Source of the DNA: Actinomycetota bacterium
GTDB taxonomy: Bacteria; Actinomycetota; Actinomycetes; Streptosporangiales; Streptosporangiaceae
NCBI GenBank assembly: GCA_027314515.1
Contig: DAHVAR010000071.1
Coordinates: 1 to 51,395, forward strand
Length of the DNA stretch: 51,395 bases
Reading direction: 5' to 3'
Part shown: in pieces, positions 35,530-44,045 of the stretch
Numbering within the stretch: the stretch's first letter is position 1
Layout: each line of letters begins with the position of its first letter
Position numbers and translations under genes: made by a program
The notes under the pieces: generated by a model
Database searches by the model: none
What the model was told of the DNA's origin: nothing
Seen by the model: the letters and a program-made list of their open reading frames with translations, nothing else

Positions 35530-37203
35530 TCAAGGATGACCCAGCGTGCCTGACCCCGCTGGCTGACCACCGGCCGGGCGACCCTCCGGCGACTGGCCCG
35601 CCGCCGACTGGCTGGCTGCCGGCTGGCTCGCTGCCGGCTGGCCCGCTGCCGGCTGGCCCGCTTCCACCGGTACCGGAGCGTCATCCGGCCCGGTTCCTGC
35701 CTGGGCGCCGTCGCCTGGCACCATGCGGCTGGCCGTCCGGAGCGCTGTCTGATGGGCCCAGCGCCCGCTTACCAGCAGGCCGAACACGAAGATCACCACG
35801 CCGCAGCCGGTCACGATCCACCAGCCCGCGTGGCTGGCGGTGGCAAAGCCCAGCCGGAACGGCCCGTGCAGCGCCGAGATGGTGGCCGAGCCGATCACCG
35901 CCACGCCGAGCGACGAGCCGATCTGCCTGCTAGTGGAGGCGACGCCCGCCGCGACTCCGGCTTGCTCCCTCGGCATTCCGGAGACCGTGCTGTTCGTGAT
36001 CGGAGCGTTGACCATGCCGAAGCCCAGGCCGAACAGCACGTAGCTGACGAGCAGGGTGATCGTCGCCGTGTCGCTGGCGACATGGGCCATGATCACTCCG
36101 GCGGCGGTGATGCTGAGCCCGGCCGTCAGCAGCGGCGGACGGGTCCCGCGTGCGCCGACGAGCCGGCCGGACAGCGGCGAGCAGATCGCCGTCATCGCGG
36201 CCATCGGCAGCGTGTAGGCACCGGCCAGCAGCGGCGTGAAGCCGCGCACATCCTGCAGGTACAGCGTGTTGACCAGGAGGAAGCCGCCCAGCGTCGCGAA
36301 CGCGCAGATAGCGATCACGACGGCGCCGGAAAACGGTGCGCTGCGGAAGAACCGCGGATCGATCAGCGGCTCGGCGCACCGGGGCTCGTAGGCGGCCAGC
36401 GTCAGCAGTGCCGCGACGGCCAGGCCGAAGCAGCCGAGTATCTTCGGCGACGTCCAGCCGGAGCCAGGCCCTTCGATCAGCGCATAGACCAGTGCCGCCA
36501 GCAGCACGATGATCAGCAACTGGCCGATCGGATCGAGCTTGCGCCGCCGGGGTGCCCTGGATTCGGGCACGAACAGGGCCGTCAGCGCGAGAGCCGCGAT
36601 CCCGACCGGGACGTTGACCCAGAAGATGCCGCGCCAGCCGACCGTCTCGACCAGCAGGCCGCCGGCGATCGGCCCGAGTGCCATGCTGAGCCCGATCACC
36701 CCGCCCCAGATGCCGATGGCCCTGGCCCGTTCCCGCGGCTCGATGAACGTGTTGGCGATGATCGACATCGCGACCGGGTTAAGCATGGAGCCGCCGACAG
36801 CCTGCAGCATGCGGAACGCGACCAGCCAGCCGAGGCCAGGCGCCAGGCTGCAGAGCAGCGATCCGGCGGTGAACAGCACCAGCCCCGTCTGGAACGTCCG
36901 CCGCCTGCCGAGCCGGTCAGCGGTCGACCCGGACAGCATCAGCAAGCTGGCCAGCACGAGGGTGTAAGCGTCGATGATCCATTGCAGGCCGGACACGCCG
37001 GCATGCAACTCGCGCCCGATCGAGGGGAGGGCGACGTTGACGATCGTGACGTCGAGGCCGACGATGAACAGGCTCATGCAGCAGATCGCCAGGACCAGCA
37101 GGCGCCGCGAATGGCTCAGCTGGGCCGGCTGCCCAGGTTGCGGCGAACTGCCCCCCGCCAGAGGGGTCACTTCGGCCGACTGCCTCAGTTCCGGTGCCCC
37201 CAT
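35530..37203 (-). CDS. MFS drug exporter, DHA2 (14-helix) type
   Basis: The 557-residue protein has about fourteen hydrophobic helices and motif A of the major facilitator superfamily (GSTADRLGRRR after the second helix), together with the second-half MVNAPITNSTVSGMPREQAG. It belongs to the EmrB/QacA-like family of proton-driven efflux pumps. ATG 37203 is preferred to TTG 37224. A CATAAT box lies six bases upstream of that ATG on the minus strand, which would place the transcript start at the start codon (leaderless). The C-terminal 60 residues are a low-complexity Gln/Ala/Ser/Pro repeat. It is divergent from the Clp-N/HTH gene, whose product is the likely regulator. Confidence 0.88.
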   Translation of the reverse strand: MGAPELRQSAEVTPLAGGSSPQPGQPAQLSHSRRLLVLAICCMSLFIVGLDVTIVNVALPSIGRELHAGVSGLQWIIDAYTLVLASLLMLSGSTADRLGRRRTFQTGLVLFTAGSLLCSLAPGLGWLVAFRMLQAVGGSMLNPVAMSIIANTFIEPRERARAIGIWGGVIGLSMALGPIAGGLLVETVGWRGIFWVNVPVGIAALALTALFVPESRAPRRRKLDPIGQLLIIVLLAALVYALIEGPGSGWTSPKILGCFGLAVAALLTLAAYEPRCAEPLIDPRFFRSAPFSGAVVIAICAFATLGGFLLVNTLYLQDVRGFTPLLAGAYTLPMAAMTAICSPLSGRLVGARGTRPPLLTAGLSITAAGVIMAHVASDTATITLLVSYVLFGLGFGMVNAPITNSTVSGMPREQAGVAAGVASTSRQIGSSLGVAVIGSATISALHGPFRLGFATASHAGWWIVTGCGVVIFVFGLLVSGRWAHQTALRTASRMVPGDGAQAGTGPDDAPVPVEAGQPAAGQPAASQPAASQSAAGQSPEGRPAGGQPAGSGTLGHP

Positions 37204-37230
37204 CGGTCCATTATGACCAGGCAACAGTTG

Positions 37231-37247
37231 GTCAACGCAAAGTTGAC
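37231..37247. promoter_or_regulatory. Operator copy 1: GTCAAC-N5-GTTGAC
   Basis: A perfect 6-base inverted repeat with a 5-base spacer (GCAAA) lies in the 75-base region between the MFS and Clp-N/HTH genes. It overlaps the putative -35 box TTGACG (37243-37248) of the plus-strand gene and the TTGACC-like box of the minus-strand gene. Confidence 0.6.
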
Positions 37248-37259
37248 GCCGCCGTGGGG

Positions 37260-37276
37260 GTCAACCTATGGTTGAC
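37260..37276. promoter_or_regulatory. Operator copy 2: GTCAAC-N5-GTTGAC
   Basis: The same inverted repeat, GTCAAC, spacer CTATG and GTTGAC, occurs 29 bases from copy 1, and the palindrome extends to eight bases per arm (37259-37277). It covers the putative -10 box TATGGT (37267-37272) and ends one base before the ATG at 37279. Confidence 0.65.
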
Positions 37277-37278
37277 CT

Positions 37279-38106
37279 ATGGCACCTCCACCCTCGCTTC
37301 AGGAGCTCATCGAGATAGTCCGGCAGGACTCCAGCTCCGACCAGCCTCTCGACCAGCTTGTCACGGCCGCCGCCGCGGCCGCGCAACTGGAGGAGACCAC
37401 CGATGCCCTGCTCGGGCACTTCGTGGACCGCTGCCGCCGGGACGGCCGGTCCTGGACGGAGATCAGCGCTGCGCTCGGCGTGACCAAGCAGGCGGCGCAC
37501 AAGCGATTCGCGACCGCGCTGGCCTCCCACATTGCCGCCTCGACCCCGGCGCCGACCTTCGAGCGGTTCACCGACCGGGCCCGGCACGTCATGGCCGAGT
37601 CTGGGAGGGCTGCGAGCGCACTCGGCGCCGACGCCGTGGGCACCGAGCACCTGCTGCTCGCGCTGTTCAGCGAGCCGCAGGGCCTCGCGGCCAGGGCACT
37701 CGCCGCGATGGATGTCAGCGAGGAGACGGTCCGTGCCGCCGTCCGGGCAGCTGACGGTCGAGCGCGCCAACCGGCCGGACCAGCAGGCCCCGAGCAGCCA
37801 ACAGCCGGCGCGCAGCCAACAGCCGGCGCGCACCCAACAGCCGGCGCGCAGCCAACAGCCGCCGAGGCGACCGCCGCCGGGCCGCGGCCGGCTTACTCCG
37901 GGCCAGCCAAGCTGGCTCTTCGGGACGCGCTCGCGGTGGCACTCGAGTTCGGCCACAACTACATCGGCACCGAGCATCTGCTGCTTGCCTTGTACCGGAA
38001 CACTGACAGCCTGGCCGCCCGGATCCTCACTTCGGCCGGGGCACTCGAGGCGACTGCCTGCGCCCACGTGACCGCCATGCTGCGCGGACAGGGGCAGGGC
38101 CGCTGA
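37279..38106 (+). CDS. HTH / Clp N-domain protein, probable regulator of the MFS exporter
   Basis: The 275-residue protein has an N-terminal helix-turn-helix (about 57-80: RSWTEISAALGVTKQAAHKR) followed by two Clp N-terminal (Clp_N) repeats: one at about 94-150 (RARHVMAESGRAASALGADA, GTEHLLLALF) and one at about 215-270 (ALEFGHNYIGTEHLLLALYR). Between them is an 18-base DNA repeat encoding PTAGAQ units. Clp_N domains bind substrates or small molecules in ClpA/ClpC; here no AAA+ module is present, so the domains may be sensors. Two perfect palindromes overlap its own promoter and that of the divergent exporter, which suggests autoregulation. The start has no ribosome binding site, and a -10-like TATGGT lies six bases upstream, so translation is probably leaderless. 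Confidence 0.8.
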   Translation: MAPPPSLQELIEIVRQDSSSDQPLDQLVTAAAAAAQLEETTDALLGHFVDRCRRDGRSWTEISAALGVTKQAAHKRFATALASHIAASTPAPTFERFTDRARHVMAESGRAASALGADAVGTEHLLLALFSEPQGLAARALAAMDVSEETVRAAVRAADGRARQPAGPAGPEQPTAGAQPTAGAHPTAGAQPTAAEATAAGPRPAYSGPAKLALRDALAVALEFGHNYIGTEHLLLALYRNTDSLAARILTSAGALEATACAHVTAMLRGQGQGR

Positions 38107-38230
38107 CAAGGGCATGGGTTACCGAGCGTGGCCCAAAGAAGGGCGTCGGTCGGTAACCCAGCGCCCCGTCAAGGTCACTGGCTCGGCCACGCGACCCGCG
38201 ACTGTCAGGCCCGGCTGGTTCACTAAGCGC

Positions 38231-38809
38231 GTGACGCTAGCCGAGAACGATCCGGTCGCCTTCCCGACGGCCGCCGCCTGGCATACCTGGCTCACCGATC
38301 ACCACGCGTCGGCGAGCGGAGTGTGGCTGAAGATCGCCAGGAAGGGCGCGCCGGAAGGCACGGTGTCCTATGCCGAGGCGCTGGATGAGGCCTTGTGCTT
38401 CGGCTGGATCGATGCCCAGACCCGGGGCCTGGACGACAGCTTCTGGCTGAAGCGCTTCACGCCGCGCAAGGCGAACAGCCGCTGGTCGAAGATCAACACG
38501 CAGAAAGCCGAGGCACTGATCGCGGCCGGGCGCATGCAACCCGCCGGCCTGGCCGAAGTCGAGGGTGCCAAGGCCGACGGCAGGTGGGCATCCGCCTACG
38601 CCGGATCGCGCAGCATTACGGTGCCCGATGACCTGGCTGCCGCGCTCGCGGCGAATGAGGCGGCGGCTGACTTCTTCGCGACGCTTAACAGCCTCAACCG
38701 GTACGCGATCTTGTACCGGATCAGCACGGTCAAGCGCGCGGAGACGCGCGCCAGGAAGATCGCGCAGTACGTCCAGATGCTCGCCGAGCACGAAACCCTG
38801 CATCCGTGA
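38231..38809 (+). CDS. YdeI/OmpD-associated family protein
   Basis: The product, 192 residues from GTG 38231, belongs to the YdeI family (DUF1801-like neighbours are often seen). Features: FPTAAAWHTWLTDHHASASG, GVWLKIARKGAPEGTVSYAE, ALCFGWIDAQTRGLDDSFWL, and FTPRKANSRWSKINTQKAEA, all typical. Some members are named bacteriocin-protection proteins, but a molecular function has not been established to my knowledge. The frame is open from ATG 38114, where the extension has no family resemblance. Neither start has a good ribosome binding site. It is convergent with the ABC-2 exporter genes. Confidence 0.85.
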   Translation: MTLAENDPVAFPTAAAWHTWLTDHHASASGVWLKIARKGAPEGTVSYAEALDEALCFGWIDAQTRGLDDSFWLKRFTPRKANSRWSKINTQKAEALIAAGRMQPAGLAEVEGAKADGRWASAYAGSRSITVPDDLAAALAANEAAADFFATLNSLNRYAILYRISTVKRAETRARKIAQYVQMLAEHETLHP

Positions 38810-38839
38810 GGAGGCCGGCCAGCTAACGGCCCGGTGGGC

Positions 38840-40525
38840 TCAGCCAATATCGCGATGGCGCAAGCCTGCCAGCCCGGCCGCCGCCGCCACCAGGGTGGTC
38901 GCCGTCAGCCAGAGCAGCGGCGTGACACTGAACGCGCCGCCCGGCAGCTTCGGCACGTGCGTGAACGGCGATATATCCAGCACTGCCTGCGACACGTTCA
39001 GGGCCGGACCGAACACTCCGAGCAGGCCGCAGATCGCGACGGCCGCCCACCCGGCCGGAATGCTCCACCGCGGCACCAGGCCGACGAGGGCAGCCGTGAC
39101 CGCCGCAACGCACAGCGCCGCTGGCCACTGCGCGAGGGCCGCACCGATCAGCCGGGGAAGCTGCGTTCCCGCCGAGGAACTGGCCACCCCATAGCCAAGC
39201 CCCATGCCTGCCCCCGCGGCCAGCAGCATGACGCCCGTGCCGACCGCCGCGAACAGCAGCCAGCTGCCGCCCCATCGCAGCCTGCCGACCGCCGCTGCGA
39301 GGACCGGCTCACCTCGCCCGCCGGTCTCCTCAAAGCGGAGCCGCAGTACCGCGGACACCGCGTACGCGGCCGCGACGAGGCCGGCAAGGCTCATGCAGGC
39401 GGCGAGATACGCGCTGGTCAACGCGGTTTGGCCGCCGATCCGGGTGAGCGCTTTATCGACTGCCGCGCTGGAGCCGACCAGCTGCCCGATCCCCTTCGCC
39501 ACCACGCCGATGGCCAGTCCGCCCGCCAGGAACCCGGCGGCCCAGCCGGCCAGCGCACCGCGCTGCAGCCGCCAGGTGAGGCCGGCGGGACCAGCCAGCA
39601 CCCGGCCCGCGCCCGCCGGTCCGCTGCCGGACTCCACCAGGCCCGCTCCCTGATCCCGGTGCGCGCCGAGCGCGACCGCGACCGCGGTGCCAAGCACGGC
39701 CGCGGCGGCTGGCACGGTCAGCATCCACCAGCGGTCAGCGGTAAACGGCCGGACTAGCTCGGCCCAGCCGATCGGTGACAGCCAGGTCAGCCAGGTCAGG
39801 CCGTGACTGCCGCCTGAGTCCCCCACGGCGCGGAACAGGAAGAATGCCGCGAGCGCCGCGACGACCAGGCCGCGTGCACCGCGTGCGGTAGCGCTGACCT
39901 GGGCCGCGAGTGCGCTGACCGCAGCGAGCGCCAGGCCGCAGCCGGTCTCCGCCAGCGCGAAGGCGATCGCGCCGGCGACCGGCAGGCCGCCCGCTGCCAG
40001 CACCACGGCGCTGAGCACGAACAGGGCCAGGTTGGCCGCCGACGCCACGAGCAGCGCGGCGGCCAGCGGCGCGTGCCTGCCGACTGCCGCCGAGCCCAGT
40101 AGCTCCAGCCTGCCCGTCTCCTCGTCCGCGCGGGTGTGCCTGATCACCAGGAACAGGTTCATCAGCCCGGCGCCCAGCGCGGCATAGGCAAGGTAGCGCC
40201 ACGCCGTGATGGCGCCGAGCGAAGTTCCGTGTAGCTGCCCGTACAGGAAGGACAGCGCCTGGTCGTGGTACACGCTCGTGGCCAGCGTGGCCCTGCTGGC
40301 CGCTGTCCGGTAGACGGCTTTGAGCCCGTAACCGCCCGAGGCCGCGATTACCGTCAGCGCATATACCCAGGCCGGCAGCATGAAGCGATCCCGCCGCATG
40401 GCGAACCTCGTCAGCTGCCCAGTCCCGGCAAGCACGGAGCCTGAGCCAGTCCCCGGCCGCGTGCCGCCCGGAATGCTCGGAATGCTCGGAATGCCAGGTC
40501 CCGCCGCGGGAGCCGACGTGCTCAC
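38840..40525 (-). CDS. ABC-2 type exporter permease
   Basis: This 561-residue integral membrane protein has about twelve hydrophobic helices in two similar halves, each with features of the ABC-2 exporter family (for example [20 protein letters not shown] and [20 protein letters not shown], which repeat the same R-x-E-E-T-G-R/G-x-E sequence near residue 130 and 370). Its start overlaps the stop of the ATPase gene by four bases (GTGA-type coupling). With that ATPase it forms a drug or antibiotic exporter of the DrrAB or polyketide-exporter kind. The N-terminus is an unusual Ala/Pro/Gly-rich cytoplasmic segment. Confidence 0.85.
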   Translation of the reverse strand: MSTSAPAAGPGIPSIPSIPGGTRPGTGSGSVLAGTGQLTRFAMRRDRFMLPAWVYALTVIAASGGYGLKAVYRTAASRATLATSVYHDQALSFLYGQLHGTSLGAITAWRYLAYAALGAGLMNLFLVIRHTRADEETGRLELLGSAAVGRHAPLAAALLVASAANLALFVLSAVVLAAGGLPVAGAIAFALAETGCGLALAAVSALAAQVSATARGARGLVVAALAAFFLFRAVGDSGGSHGLTWLTWLSPIGWAELVRPFTADRWWMLTVPAAAAVLGTAVAVALGAHRDQGAGLVESGSGPAGAGRVLAGPAGLTWRLQRGALAGWAAGFLAGGLAIGVVAKGIGQLVGSSAAVDKALTRIGGQTALTSAYLAACMSLAGLVAAAYAVSAVLRLRFEETGGRGEPVLAAAVGRLRWGGSWLLFAAVGTGVMLLAAGAGMGLGYGVASSSAGTQLPRLIGAALAQWPAALCVAAVTAALVGLVPRWSIPAGWAAVAICGLLGVFGPALNVSQAVLDISPFTHVPKLPGGAFSVTPLLWLTATTLVAAAAGLAGLRHRDIG

Positions 40526-41529
40526 GGCTGCCTTCCGGCCGCGCCCTGGCCGACGGGCCCGGCCCGGCCGTCCCCCGCCGCGCCGTCCCCCGCCGCGCCG
40601 TCCCCCGGCTGGCCGTCCTGGAACAGGCCGGCATCAGGATCGGTGTAGTGCCGCAGGAACAGCTCTTCCAGCGTCGGCGGCTGGCTGGTCAGCGTGCGGA
40701 CTCCGGCGCCGACGAGGAGCGTCAGCAGGCCGCCGAGCCGGTCCGAGTCGACCTCGCAGCGAATCCTGCTGCCACCATCCTGGCCGGTGTCCACGACCAG
40801 GTCGTGCACGCCGGCCAGTCCTGCCAGGGCGGCAACCGGGCCGGACAGCTCCGCGGCTATCGACGTCCTGGTCAGATGGCGCATCTCAGCCAGCGTGCCG
40901 GTCTCGACGGTGCGTCCGGCCCTGATGATGGTCACCCGGTCGCACAGCGCCTCCACCTCGGACAAGATGTGGCTGGACAGCAGCACGGTGCGGCCGCGCG
41001 ACCGCTCCTGTTCCGCGCACTCGCGGAAGGCCGCTTCCATCAGCGGGTCGAGTCCCGATGTCGGCTCGTCCAGGATCAGCAGCTCGGCATCGGAGGCCAG
41101 GGCAGCGATAAGGGCGACCTTCTGCCGGTTCCCCTTCGAGTACGTGCGTGCCTTCTTCGTCGGATCCAGGTCGAACCGGTCCAGCAGCTCTGCCCGGCGG
41201 CCGGCCTCCAGCCCGCCGCGAAGCCGGCCCAGCAGGTCGATGACCTCGCCGCCGGTCAGCGTCGGCCACAGCGTCACGTCGCCGGGCACATACGCGAGCC
41301 GCCGGTGCAGGTCGACGGCCTGGCGCCACGGGTCGCCGCCGAGCAGTCGCGCCGTGCCGCCATCGGCCCGCAGCAAGCCGAGCAGGACCCGGATCGTCGT
41401 GGTCTTCCCGGCTCCGTTCGGCCCGAGGAAGCCATGCACCTCCCCGGTAGCCACCGTCAGGTCCAGGCCCGCCAGCGCTGTCGTCGTGCCGAACGTTTTG
41501 CGCAGGCCGCTGACTTCGATAGCGTTCAC
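40522..41529 (-). CDS. ABC-2 exporter ATPase, DrrA-like
   Basis: The 335-residue ATPase has Walker A at 36-43 (GPNGAGKT), signature SKGNRQK at 131-137 in place of LSGGQ, and Walker B at 150-156 (LLILDEP), followed by TSGLDP. A regulatory C-terminal region from about 220 ([19 protein letters not shown]) is typical of exporter ATPases of the DrrA group. The last 35 residues are a GDGAA repeat encoded by 15-base direct repeats near 40570-40613. It is divergent from the GbsR/MarR-like gene, whose product may regulate it. Confidence 0.9.
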   Translation of the reverse strand: MNAIEVSGLRKTFGTTTALAGLDLTVATGEVHGFLGPNGAGKTTTIRVLLGLLRADGGTARLLGGDPWRQAVDLHRRLAYVPGDVTLWPTLTGGEVIDLLGRLRGGLEAGRRAELLDRFDLDPTKKARTYSKGNRQKVALIAALASDAELLILDEPTSGLDPLMEAAFRECAEQERSRGRTVLLSSHILSEVEALCDRVTIIRAGRTVETGTLAEMRHLTRTSIAAELSGPVAALAGLAGVHDLVVDTGQDGGSRIRCEVDSDRLGGLLTLLVGAGVRTLTSQPPTLEELFLRHYTDPDAGLFQDGQPGDGAAGDGAAGDGRAGPVGQGAAGRQP

Positions 41530-41598
41530 GAAGCGACACCTTACAGCAAATTCATAAAACCCTGAAGATATGGGTAACGGGGAGGTCCTGGCTCACTC

Positions 41599-42252
41599 GT
41601 GTCCGTCCGGCAAGCTAAAACGTCAGCTGATGCCGCGGTCGCCCCCGGCGATGCGCGCCGGCCTGAGGCTGCGCGCGGCAGCGGCGGGCCAGCCGACGGC
41701 AACGGCCTCCGGCCAGGCAGTGGCCCGGCAGCAGCGCCATCAGGCAACGGCGGTCATGCGCCGACCCGATCGCGCAGCAGCCGCGACCCGGCAGCGGTCC
41801 GCGGATTCATCGAGCGGTTCACCGCCCAGCTCACCCAGGCTGGCTTCCCGCGGACCCCGGCACGCATCTTCGTTGCGCTGCTGACCTCGGACTCCAGCAC
41901 GCTGACGGCAGCGGAACTCGCCGACTTGCTGCAGACCAGCGCTGCCTCGGTTTCCGGCGGCGTGCGCTACCTGCTCCAGGTGGGGCTTATCGGGGCGGAC
42001 GGCGAGCCGGGCTCGCGACGTCAACATTACTGGATGTCCGAGCAGGTCTGGCAGGACATCGTCCGGCTGCGCGACCGGCAGTTCACCCGCTGGGCCGCCG
42101 AGATGGAAGAAGGGGTGCGCGTCCTCGGCCCGGATTCGCCGGCCGGCGTCCGGATGGCCGAGACGGTTCGCTACTTCGAGTTCATCAGCGCCGAGATGGC
42201 GGGCCTGCTGGCCCGCTGGGACTCGCGGCGCCAGGCGGCCGATTCCGGCTGA
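41599..42252 (+). CDS. GbsR/MarR-like transcriptional regulator
   Basis: The 217-residue protein has a disordered N-terminus (to about 65) and a winged helix-turn-helix (about 75-140: FIERFTAQLTQAGFPRTPAR, TAAELADLLQTSAASVSGGV, LLQVGLIGADGEPGSRRQHY) in the arrangement of GbsR-type MarR regulators, which often control adjacent ABC or MFS exporters. A helical dimerisation part follows. It starts at GTG 41599 with GGAGG 13 bases upstream, somewhat long. It is divergent from the ABC-2 exporter (69 bases between starts), and repression of that operon is the most likely job. No clear palindrome was identified between the two genes. Confidence 0.85.
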   Translation: MSVRQAKTSADAAVAPGDARRPEAARGSGGPADGNGLRPGSGPAAAPSGNGGHAPTRSRSSRDPAAVRGFIERFTAQLTQAGFPRTPARIFVALLTSDSSTLTAAELADLLQTSAASVSGGVRYLLQVGLIGADGEPGSRRQHYWMSEQVWQDIVRLRDRQFTRWAAEMEEGVRVLGPDSPAGVRMAETVRYFEFISAEMAGLLARWDSRRQAADSG

Positions 42253-42352
42253 TCCCGGCAAACCCAGTAGGTTTACCCTGCCAGGATTACCAGTTGCGCC
42301 CCGTCGTCGGTAAGACTGGTAACCAACAGTGAAACTTGGAGGACTGTTACCC

Positions 42353-43303
42353 GTGGCGCGTAACCCGGCCGACCTCTACGAGGCAGGCCCCGCGGCGCCG
42401 GATGCTGACGGCAATCTCGTCATGCTCTACTACCTGGACGGATTCATCGACGCCGGCGCAGCCGGACGGCTGCTGACGACGCACCTGATGACCAGCCTCG
42501 AGCATGAGCAGATCGCGCGTTTCGACATCGATTCGCTGCTGGATTACCGGTCCAGGCGCCCGGTCATGACCTTCTCCAAGGATCACTGGGACGACTACGA
42601 CGCACCCGAGCTCGCGGTATCGCTGCTGCGCGACGTCGAGGGCACGCCGTTCTTGCTGCTGGCCGGCCTTGAGCCGGACCGGGAGTGGGAGGCGTTCACC
42701 GCCGCGGTCATGCAGCTATCGGCCGACCTGCGGGTCCGGCTCGCGGTGGGCTTCCACGGGATCCCGATGGGTGTCCCGCACACCAGGCAACTCGGCGTCA
42801 CCGCGCACGCCACCCAGCCCGAGCTCATCGAGGGCTACCGGCCGCTGGTCGACAATCTCCAGGTGCCCGGCAGCGCCGCGGCCCTGCTCGAGTACCGGCT
42901 CGGCGCCGCTGGCCGCGGGGCGATCGGCTTCGCCGTGCACGTGCCGCACTACCTGGCCCAGGCTGCCTACCCGGCAGCAGCCGTGACGCTGCTGGACTCG
43001 GTGCAGCGCGTCACCGGGCTGGTGCTGCCTGGTGACGCGCTGCGCGAGTCCGCGCGCCGCACCGACCTGGAGATTGCCCGTCAGGTCGAGGGATCGGCCG
43101 AGGTGGCCGAGGTGGTGCAGGCACTGGAGCAGCAATACGACGCCTTCACCGCCGACCGTGAGAGCTTGCTGGCCAGCGGGGAGCAAGTTCCGACCGCCGA
43201 GGAACTGGGTGCGCAATTCGAGCAGTTCCTCGCCGAGCAGCAGGGCCGCGATAACCATCCGCGGAACGACATCTCCACCGATCCGCCGGACGACCGGGCC
43301 TGA
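42353..43303 (+). CDS. PAC2 family protein
   Basis: The 316-residue product carries the fold of the PAC2 (proteasome assembly chaperone-like) family found in actinobacteria: NLVMLYYLDGFIDAGAAGRL near the start, PFLLLAGLEPDREWEAFTAA, then LAVGFHGIPMGVPHTRQLGV and an Ala-rich C-terminus with HVPHYLAQAAYPAAAVTLL. A coiled-coil-like tail (EVVQALEQQYDAFTADRESL) follows, then a disordered end. GTG 42353 is chosen because GGAGG stands ten bases upstream; the frame opens at GTG 42329. Its precise role is not known. Confidence 0.85.
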   Translation: MARNPADLYEAGPAAPDADGNLVMLYYLDGFIDAGAAGRLLTTHLMTSLEHEQIARFDIDSLLDYRSRRPVMTFSKDHWDDYDAPELAVSLLRDVEGTPFLLLAGLEPDREWEAFTAAVMQLSADLRVRLAVGFHGIPMGVPHTRQLGVTAHATQPELIEGYRPLVDNLQVPGSAAALLEYRLGAAGRGAIGFAVHVPHYLAQAAYPAAAVTLLDSVQRVTGLVLPGDALRESARRTDLEIARQVEGSAEVAEVVQALEQQYDAFTADRESLLASGEQVPTAEELGAQFEQFLAEQQGRDNHPRNDISTDPPDDRA

Positions 43304-43329
43304 CGCTCCAGGCGCCGCGGCACCGCCGG

Positions 43330-43818
43330 TCAGCTGACCTCACGCAACCGCCCGGTCGACACGTCGAAAACGAAGCCGCGGACCGAGTCGGTGCGCGGGA
43401 CGAACGGGCTTGCCGTGATTCGGGCCATCGACTGGCGGACGTCATCGTCCAGGTCGGTGAAGGCCTCGGCGGCCCACGGCGGCCTGATCCCGGTCTCCTG
43501 TGCTATTGACGCCCTGAAGGCGTCGTCGGTGATGGTCAGCATCCCGCATTCGGTGTGGTGGATGAGGATGATCTCGGTCGTGCCCAGCAGGCGCTGGCTG
43601 ATAGCCAGGGACCGGATGGCGTCGTCGGTGACGGCGCCGCCGGCGTTGCGGATCACGTGGGCCTCGCCCGGGGACAAGCCGAGAATCTCATAGATGTTGA
43701 GCCGGGCGTCCATGCACGCAACGACCGCCACGCCCGCCGTCGGCGGCAGCGCCAGCCTGCCGCCGGAGGCCTCGACATAGCGCCGGTTGTTCTCCAGGTA
43801 CTCGTCGGTCTTCGACAT
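43330..43818 (-). CDS. Beta-class carbonic anhydrase
   Basis: The 162-residue zinc enzyme interconverts CO2 and bicarbonate. The zinc ligands and catalytic dyad are visible: Cys35, Asp37 and Arg39 (VACMDARLN), then His88 and Cys91 (HHTECGM). The spacing fits the beta class of short actinobacterial type, and the length is typical. It converges on the PAC2 gene. Divergent to the right lies the IspH paralogue. The intergenic region 43819-44045 holds CTGGGTA (43834-43840) and its reverse complement TACCCAG (43883-43889), 42 bases apart, as possible regulatory half-sites. Confidence 0.92.
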   Translation of the reverse strand: MSKTDEYLENNRRYVEASGGRLALPPTAGVAVVACMDARLNIYEILGLSPGEAHVIRNAGGAVTDDAIRSLAISQRLLGTTEIILIHHTECGMLTITDDAFRASIAQETGIRPPWAAEAFTDLDDDVRQSMARITASPFVPRTDSVRGFVFDVSTGRLREVS

Positions 43819-44045
43819 GACGGCAGATCCCTTCTGGGTAGGCCATACCGCGCCGGCGGACTTATCCTGGCTAAAGGCTCATTACCCAGATCTGCCCGGC
43901 TCCCGACCGGTCTCGCCGATGCGCAATCTTGGCCGGCACCTGGGAGAAACGCGGCACGCGCCCGGGAATGCCGTCGTGGCGGGACTGGCGGAGTGCAGTC
44001 AGCGCACCGCTTCGCGCGAGCCTAGCGCCGGGGGACGACAGGCCA

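Noticed and set aside
35752-37275. Plus-strand 507-residue frame opposite the MFS exporter
   Set aside because: It is Gln/Arg/Asp-rich from the antisense of membrane helices, with no domain.
41530-41598. Operator for the GbsR/MarR-like regulator
   Set aside because: Only four-base inverted repeats (TTCA...TGAA) were seen, which is expected by chance.
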